In this document: positions 57,051 through 64,000 of the stretch, in pieces
How positions within the stretch are numbered: position 1 is the stretch's first letter
Layout of the letters: every line of letters begins with the position of its first letter
NCBI GenBank assembly: GCA_022829145.1
Contig: CM040748.1
Coordinates: 6,176,501 to 6,240,500 of the forward strand
DNA length: 64,000 nt
Direction: 5' to 3'
Origin: Albula goreensis
Lineage: Eukaryota; Chordata; Actinopteri; Albuliformes; Albulidae
Made by a program: the position numbers and the translations under genes
The notes under the pieces: generated by a model
What the model was told of the DNA's origin: nothing
The model's input: the letters and a program-made list of their open reading frames with translations, nothing else
The model's database searches: none

Positions 57051-58899
57051 TGGTGTGAGGATGCAAAGAGGGGGAGGAGGCATTTTAAAGGCTCTGCCGA
57101 GGTTTATTGAAATTAAAATGTCTTTATCATCGGTTCCAGGCTTCACGGTTGTGCTTGGTTCCAAAAAAAACATCCCACCTGAATATGGACCTATTAAATA
57201 ACCCGCCGCCACGCTGCGGGAGAGCCTGAAGCCCTGCAGAGGCTCATGGGACTCCCGGGCTTTCTCCAGAACACACAACGACGCCTACTGCCAGCAATTC
57301 TGGCCATCACGCCACCCCCTCGCCCCTTTTTTTTTTGAAAGGTCCTTTGTAAACAATTCCACTTGTGGCAACAGAATAATTACATAATTCACCAGGGCAA
57401 AGTATCCTTATCTTCCATTTGAGATTTGGACACACAGCTACCTCCCCCGAGATGCAACACAGCATGTCTAGATAAAATAAATAAATAAATATATAAATAA
57501 ATAGATAAACCTGGGTTTTTTTTTTTACTCCTTCCATCAAGCACAGAGACTGCACTGTCCCATCCCTCTCCATTTCTCCTTTCTCTAACTACATAAACCT
57601 TTACTGTTTCCAGCCTACCTCCCCACTTCATATCTTCAGGGGTAAGGGAAATAAAAGATGCTGACACTCTCCCAGCAAACAGCTGCCTTAAGTTACTGTG
57701 GCATTTGGCTGCTAGCCATAAAAAATCATACATTGAGGGATGCATTGTGGCTAAGCTAGGCAGGGTGGCTTTAACATGTGAACTGTGTGACACGCTACAA
57801 TAAAACTTTTGAGGAACTGCCTCTTTCAACCGAGGCTCCCGATAGCACACCCCATATTTATTTTCGTATCAGACATTCGTGAGCTTCCAGATCTCACACA
57901 CTCAGTAGTCCTGATACTTTGTGAACACATGCCTGTATTTTATCATTTATTTTCACATATTATTAGCAAACAGGAAACTGGCTTTTCAGTGCTGGAAAAC
58001 TCCACTGGAGGCTGATATCAGAGGAAAAAAACTACTCCTCTCCTTCCTTCAGCTAAATATAAGACGACACTGCAGCTACTCAATCCTGACCTAGTTAAAT
58101 CTTTCTTAACATACTCTAAAATATGATCAACATGTTTAACAAGGTTAAAAAATGACTTAGTCACACTTAATAAAATGCCCTTGATTTATTCATTTCTACT
58201 CATTTCCCCTTGCTGAGATTCAATTACAATGTGCATTTCAGCAGCATTTGTGTTGTAAGCCAGAAACCTATGAGGCGCACCTCATTGATCTCAGTTCCTG
58301 GCACTCAAAAGAGATAAGACTTTGAACCTGCCTGATTTGCATTCCAAAAAAAACAAACAGCATTATTTCCTCCACCTTTCTGTGTTACGCTCAATGCGCT
58401 CCACGAGCCCCGACAATTAAAAATAATGTTATTTTCCAGCTGCAGACGGTTGGCTCAAAAATGTAACACTGTTACTCATGTACTTCTTGTGAGTCATAAT
58501 CACTATCATTTCTGACAAACCATCTTTTCATCAAATCCCTGAGCTCATTGTTGGTTTTCACACCCTAAATAAATAACCAAGCCCCACTGGAATGAGCTCT
58601 GCTTCACATGACAAACTTAATGCAGCGCTTACATCCTACAACCATTATCACAACAATGGCAGGGCCAGATGGAAACCAAAAGATAGCTCCAAACATAAAG
58701 ATAAGCGACATCATCAGTAACATGGACCAATTACATCAGATCATTTGACAATGCTGAGCTTGAGGTGCCATTTATTATTCACCGTCATGCATACATATGT
58801 ATCAATGATTCTATGAGCACTTATCTGAGCTCATGTTTACTAAAGTACAGCAGGATGAGACAGAGAGTCTTAATTATAATTAGTAAATATCGTAAGTGG
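57051..58899 (-). other. sdk1: large sdk1 intron, between the AT tract and the SINE
   Basis: AT-rich unique sequence with an (AAAT)n-type repeat at 57475-57510 and a few short homopolymers. No exon is seen. Confidence 0.65.
57475..57510. repeat. (AAAT)n simple repeat
   Basis: TAAATAAATAAATAAATATA followed by further AAAT/AGAT units, directly visible. Confidence 0.88.
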
Positions 58900-59085
58900 A
58901 GTCCCACACACAATGGCATAGAGGTTAAGCAGCAGTGCCGGAGAGGTTGCAGGTTCAAACCGTGGGTGGGGAACTGTTGAAAACAAGGTAGTTATTCCAA
59001 ATTGCCTCAGTAAACATCTATGTTGGGATAATGAGTAAAATAAAAGCTATAATAGCTGCTTTTGGCATCTGCAAAAGAAAGTAAG
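58900..59085 (+). mobile_element. tRNA-derived SINE fossil
   Basis: Box A-like ATGGCATAGAGGTTAAG at 58913-58929 and box B GGTTCAAACCG at 58952-58962 match the RNA polymerase III internal promoter of tRNA-headed SINEs. The body has ACAAGGTAGTTATTCCAAAT (about 58983-59002), and the tail GCTGCTTTTGGCATCTGC (59056-59073) resembles the LINE-type end CTTTGGATAAAAGCATCTGC. It is inserted antisense to sdk1. It is moderately diverged and not a functional tRNA gene, because the acceptor and anticodon stems do not pair. Confidence 0.7.
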
Positions 59086-62000
59086 CCTGAATATAAGCTG
59101 AAAATAAATAACAACAAAGACTAAGGCTGAGGTTCAGTGCATTGTGGCAGTGGGAAACGGGAAGACAAACAGGATCTGTCGGGAAACCTTACTCATCACA
59201 GCCTCACAAACCCACTTTCCGACCGCATTTTCATCTTTTCAAGGGTTTCTGTTCAAATTATGGGTGACAAGTTATCAAATCACAGAAATTGCAAACCTAA
59301 ATAATCTCTCTCTGGGGACAAATACATAGAAAATGCAACCAATTAAAGGTAGCGATAAATGTCAGCGATGGGACCTGCAGTAACAATGCCAGAGATAATT
59401 TAATCCAAGATAGAAAAAAAAAATTGCTGCTAAAGACCAACATCTTGCTCGGAGACATCAAAATTACTATTACTATTACTGCTACAAACAGTAATAGAGG
59501 GAAGGACAACATCATCAAGGTAAAAGGCGGGCGAAACTCTCTTTTCATTAATTTTTTTATTTCCTGAGTAAGCCTCAAAACTATCGACATAAAAATCATC
59601 TATTGCCCCCAGGGATGGCTTTCAGAGAGGGAACCTGCCATTTGTTTGAGTCTAATCTGGCACCAGGAAGAGGCTTATGAAAAGTTTATGGAGGTGTTCA
59701 TGAAATCTTAACAATGTGATTTACATCTTAAAGTATTCAACATGCTGTACTTGTCTTCCCTGCTCCCTGCTACCGCCACTCCAGATGTCGCCGGCGGATT
59801 CCACCTCAGCCCCGCGCGCATATTTAACCGCGGTTGCCTAACGTGGTGCGCATTCCAGGTGTCCGAGGTCAAGCGGCTCAACAGGCAGTAGCGGCAGGAG
59901 AACCTTGAGAACATCGTTACTCTGCAGCTGATCGGCAAGTGCGTATTTTCCACGCTCATATCTCTCCGTGTCAATTTCCACCACTGTGCCGCATATCAGG
60001 AGAACACTCATATCTTTTCTGTAGGAAAGAAGCGGAGCAGAACAGAGGTTAAATATCTCTGTGTTCCCCCACCTCGTTCTAAAGGTCTCCTTGATCAGAA
60101 GCACACAAAAGCACTAAAGAATGGTTTCTTGAGGTTTTTTCTTCTGTCAGTGGGTGATTCATTTCTACCTGCCCCCCCCCCCCCCCCAACAATTATTTCC
60201 TACGCTCCTCGACGATCACTTCACTGGCCTTGGGGGCAGAACACACAAGTTGCAGACTTCTTTGAACTCGGTGGCCCAGTGGCGATCGATCGCTTTTTAA
60301 ATCAAAACGCCTACATGGATGGTGTAGCTTGTTTGAGATTTCTCTACTGTATTCAACAGAAGAGACTAATGTGAAGAATAAAGAACCGTAGAGTGTATTA
60401 TGGGATTTCAGCTAAGGGACTTATCTGCTATGTATGCAGAAGTGCAACATCTCATTCATAATTCAAATGCATCTGTCCCTCATATTGTTTTTAATTTTTC
60501 ATTTACAGTATAATTCTTTGCATCCCTCAAAATGGCAAACACGATTGACAGCTTGACAGGAGGACAAAAACTTGCGTGTCACTGAAAGTGACAGCAATTT
60601 TAGGCACCGTCCAAATTGTCAATCGTAAAAGCAAATATTACAGCAAAAGCAAATGCCTCTACGAGGGGCATGAACAACTGAGTGTGTCCTCTTAGGCTCT
60701 AAACAAAATGCTTACTGTTCCCTCCCTGTATCTTAATCTCAAGAGAAAGTCAAATTAAGAAACCACTGAACCATCTTCAAGACACACACACACTTAGGCT
60801 TCGGGACAAAAGACAAACACTGAGCCAACAGGCCAACGATCCAAGGAATACCCAGGGTGAGAGCAGAGGGGAGTGCAGCAGTCGAGGTCTAATTCCGGTA
60901 CGGCGTAAGCTCTTTAATTGCTGTTTGTCTGATTGCAGAGAGATAGTTTTTTTTGGCACGTTCACGCACAGCCTCTCGGGTTCACAGAGGGAAGTTTGGA
61001 TGAGGGAAGCGTGTGGCTGTGTGATAGAGAAAGAGAGCAGGAAGTAATATGACTACAGTAGTACATGATGGAGTACTCCATCTGTTCTGCTGAGCAGCGA
61101 TGGCCCTCAGTACAGTGAAGAGGTGGCAGAGGGGATGGGGCAAAAGGCAGGGAGGGGAAACAAACCAGGACTCTCTCCTGCTGGCACAGCTGAGGATGTG
61201 TCGCTTGACCGAGAATAAAATTGAGGGGGCCCAACTCCATCCTCGCCACATTTGCCTCTATCTCCAGAGCCTATGGGTACACCTTCCAGAAATAACAATA
61301 AAAATAAGAAACAGACCAAAAAATATCAAGCAACTTCCTGGTTCCAACAACGCTCTTTTGAGCTCCAGATGAAATATTCACAAGAATATATCCCCCCTAT
61401 GATCCTCTCTACACCCCCAAACATCTGTGAACTGAGCTGTTCACTACCCGCCTCAAAGACAATGAGCCTCCTTTCGCTTGCAGCTAGCCAGCTTGCTAAA
61501 TACTGCATCACCTCCACTGGGACCCAGCTGCTTCTCCTACTTCTCTGGGCAAAGTTTTATTCAACCTCCCAGAGTCCTGCTTGATCACTGCAACAAAAAG
61601 GGAAAAAAAAAAGTGTTTGATCACTGCCTAAACTTGCTGTGGTGTCATTTTTACCCCCCCACCGCCCCCCACCACCAGAGTAGCAAGGGGAATGAGAGTT
61701 TGGGGAGAGCCAGTTCTCAATAGCCATTTGTGGCCCCTGGCTTTGAGGTTTTTGTTTTTTTTTTTTTTTGGAGAGAGTCTTACAGCTTCCCATTCGCAGA
61801 CCTGAGAATGCTGTTTTTCGCAACAGCACTTTGCACCCCACGCACACAGACTTCATCAGGCACAACGCTGACCAGCACGCGTAAAAGTTAATTGGGCCTT
61901 TGTTCTAAAAAGCCACCGAGGTGGAAACCGGCGAGGGTGGAAGCTCTCAAACCTACCAGGGCTGGTCCGACTTGGCGGATCGTGATTCCAACTGAGAGAA

Positions 62001-64000
62001 GAGGGCCAGAGGCACACGCCCAGCTGCTTGTATAAATGAGATCATTAGCAGCAGCAAATAATGACTGAGTAGGTTAGTCTAATGCTATTTCCTTTCAAAT
62101 AGCTCAAAAGTCACTGCACGTTAAACGCAACAGTATGTCTTGGCTACTTCATGTGTGGTTACAATTTAGACTAATGGCCCAAATCAAGAGGTTCAGAGCG
62201 GGAACCCAGTGTGAGCAGTCACTGAGTTGCTGAATCTCAAAAAGCTGCTTGCGCACAAAAAATCCAACAGAATGGGGCAATGCAAATCCAAAAAAACAAC
62301 TTTGTTCATATGTCAAGACAATGCAAAAAGGAAAAAAAAAAGAGTGAGCCTATCTCATTTTCCTCATTTAAACTGTGCCCGCTCTCCAGTCTCTGTACAG
62401 TATTATTGTTTTAATCCCCACAGTGGGCTCTGCATCTCAACGGAGACTTGTCTGCGCCACACGTCTTTTTCCGACAACAAAGTTTGTTGACAGAGATGGT
62501 GGAAAGCAGGGACATGAAAGTGCCCAAAGCACCGGCAGCCAAAAAAGTACGACGCTCAACTTCCCCCCGCCACTTCAGGAGACTCCCCTTGCTGTGTCGC
62601 CGCAGTGACACGCCGCAGACAAGCCAAAGCTCAGGCTCGGGCTCTGGCTGTGTTGCCGCGGCAAGGAGCTATCTTTGTTGCGCCTGACAGGGCGAGCCGC
62701 TACTTCGGGCTAACGCTGACTCACATTCCACTGATGAGCGAAAAAAGAAGAAGAAGAAGAAGAGAAAAAGGGGAAAAATCACTGCAATCTCAAGGTCCCA
62801 GGCTTCCAAAAATGACAAGATTTTAATTAAAGTGTGAAATTTTCACCTAAAATTGCTGTGGGCGGCAGCCGTCCATTGAAGGCATGACTAATGACTGCTT
62901 TTCTTCCCCCATACCCCCCAACAGTTTCGTTCTTCAGTAGAGAAAATAAACGTATCTCACTCTGTACATTCATGCAGTGACACTGGAGGGGTTGTAGGTC
63001 TCTCTGCCACATCCCAGGCCATTGCAGAAGACAGGCCGGGAGTTGTAATGACAACGGAAATTCAGTTCTAGACAAGGGAGTCCAGGCACAACATTTCCAA
63101 GGTCACCCACTACACTTCAGTCACTCCACAAACAAACAAGACCTCAAAACCAAAGACCATAAACCAAGAGTTGAAATACACATGACTGAATTTAATCACA
63201 TTTTATTTCTGAATTTTTTCAAAAAACCACATCTGCCTCCAAATAAAAAGGATGCATTATTCACTATGCTAAAAATGGATTTCCTCCGAGACGTGCGCTG
63301 GTCACACTGAAGAGTGGAATGACATTTGTAAATGGTTGTAATGCAAGTCAGTCATGAGTGTACCCATGAAAATATTATGCACCAAGGCTAATGACTTTGA
63401 AAAACTCACAATTTTAATGTAAAAGGTGTTACCCCCCCCCCCCCCCGTTTCTGAAATATCGTTCATGTTTTCAGCCAGCTAAAGAAACCTAAAGTTCAGT
63501 CTGAGACATTAATTTAAAATCTCATTTGCAGCACAACAATTTCCTTACTGCGCTGAGAACTTCTCGGTCAAGCAATAATAGGCAGTTTTAAAACTGAAAC
63601 TTTGTCAAAGTTTCGGCTGAGATTCAACTTCTGCATTTCAAGAGGGTTCCCTTTGAGCTAGGAACTAGGAAACGCCTTAAATTAAAAGTTCAACTTGAAA
63701 AGTTTGTTAAGATTTTGACATACTTTAGCCTGTTCAGCTGCTTAATACTGATTATACATATTTGATGAAATACTAAGAAATGAGGGGCAGTTTGAAAGGC
63801 TCTCAGAAGAAAACTCAAAACACCAAAAAAAAAAAAAAAAAAACATTCACCATAAGAAATAGCATCAAATTACATAAATTTGATGCCATGAATCAAAACA
63901 AATAATACAGGAGTCAGCTCTCATTTACCTTCAAAACTTTTTTTTTTTTTTTTTTTACAATTTTGTTTTTCATAAAGTAGCAGTGATGTGCAGTCAGGGT
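59086..64000 (-). other. sdk1: large sdk1 intron, distal part to the window end
   Basis: AT-rich sequence with C-runs near 60172-60187 and 63433-63446, poly(T) near 61755-61769 and poly(A)/poly(T) near 63825-63843 and 63939-63956. A GC-rich, CpG-containing patch lies at 62540-62720. A 180-base minus-strand open frame behind a good acceptor at 60018 is discussed as a weak exon candidate. I found no sequence resembling Sidekick Ig1 or Ig2. The intron must extend past the window. Confidence 0.55.

Noticed and set aside
58900-58985. A functional tRNA gene
   Set aside because: The internal promoter boxes are present, but acceptor and anticodon arms do not fold, and a SINE-type body and tail follow.

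Overview
The window is a vertebrate nuclear segment, almost certainly from a ray-finned (teleost) fish. The reasons are split genes with GT-AG introns, very dense (CA)n, (GA)n and mononucleotide microsatellites, and tRNA-derived SINEs with the LINE-related 3' tail common in fish genomes. No bacterial, viral or organellar gene is visible. The species cannot be fixed from the sequence.

One protein-coding gene explains all the coding signal I can support. It is the minus-strand gene for the cell-adhesion molecule Sidekick-1 (sdk1). Sixteen consecutive internal exons lie between 39185 and 182. Each is bounded by AG and GT on the minus strand, and all sixteen join in one open frame of 2355 nt, about 785 codons. 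In protein order they encode four C2-type immunoglobulin domains (family Ig3 to Ig6) and then the first four fibronectin type III domains. Every domain is built from exactly two exons. Phrases such as [21 protein letters not shown] and EPPYFTAEP match vertebrate SDK1 rather than SDK2. The signal peptide, Ig1, Ig2, the remaining FN3 domains, the membrane span and the PDZ-binding tail lie outside the window, so the gene is partial at both ends.

Layout: 1-181 is the start of the next intron downstream. From 182 to 39185, exons alternate with introns of 0.65-5.2 kb. From 39186 to 64000 there is at least 24.8 kb of one large upstream intron, in which I found no convincing exon. Introns carry a 0.76-kb CA-rich minisatellite (23.3-24.1 kb), three fairly clear SINEs (17.6, 33.9 and 58.9 kb), a degenerate AATTCA-rich repeat (44.4-45.0 kb), a 60-bp (AT)n tract (56.95 kb), several G-quadruplex-prone tracts, and a few CpG-dense islands (11.2, 19.9, 41.8 and 62.6 kb) that could be regulatory.

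I see no new multi-gene system. The items most worth a second look are the strict two-exons-per-domain architecture with its switch in intron phase, TG microsatellites sitting where splice-acceptor pyrimidine tracts should be, and the CpG-dense intragenic islands that could be alternative promoters of sdk1.
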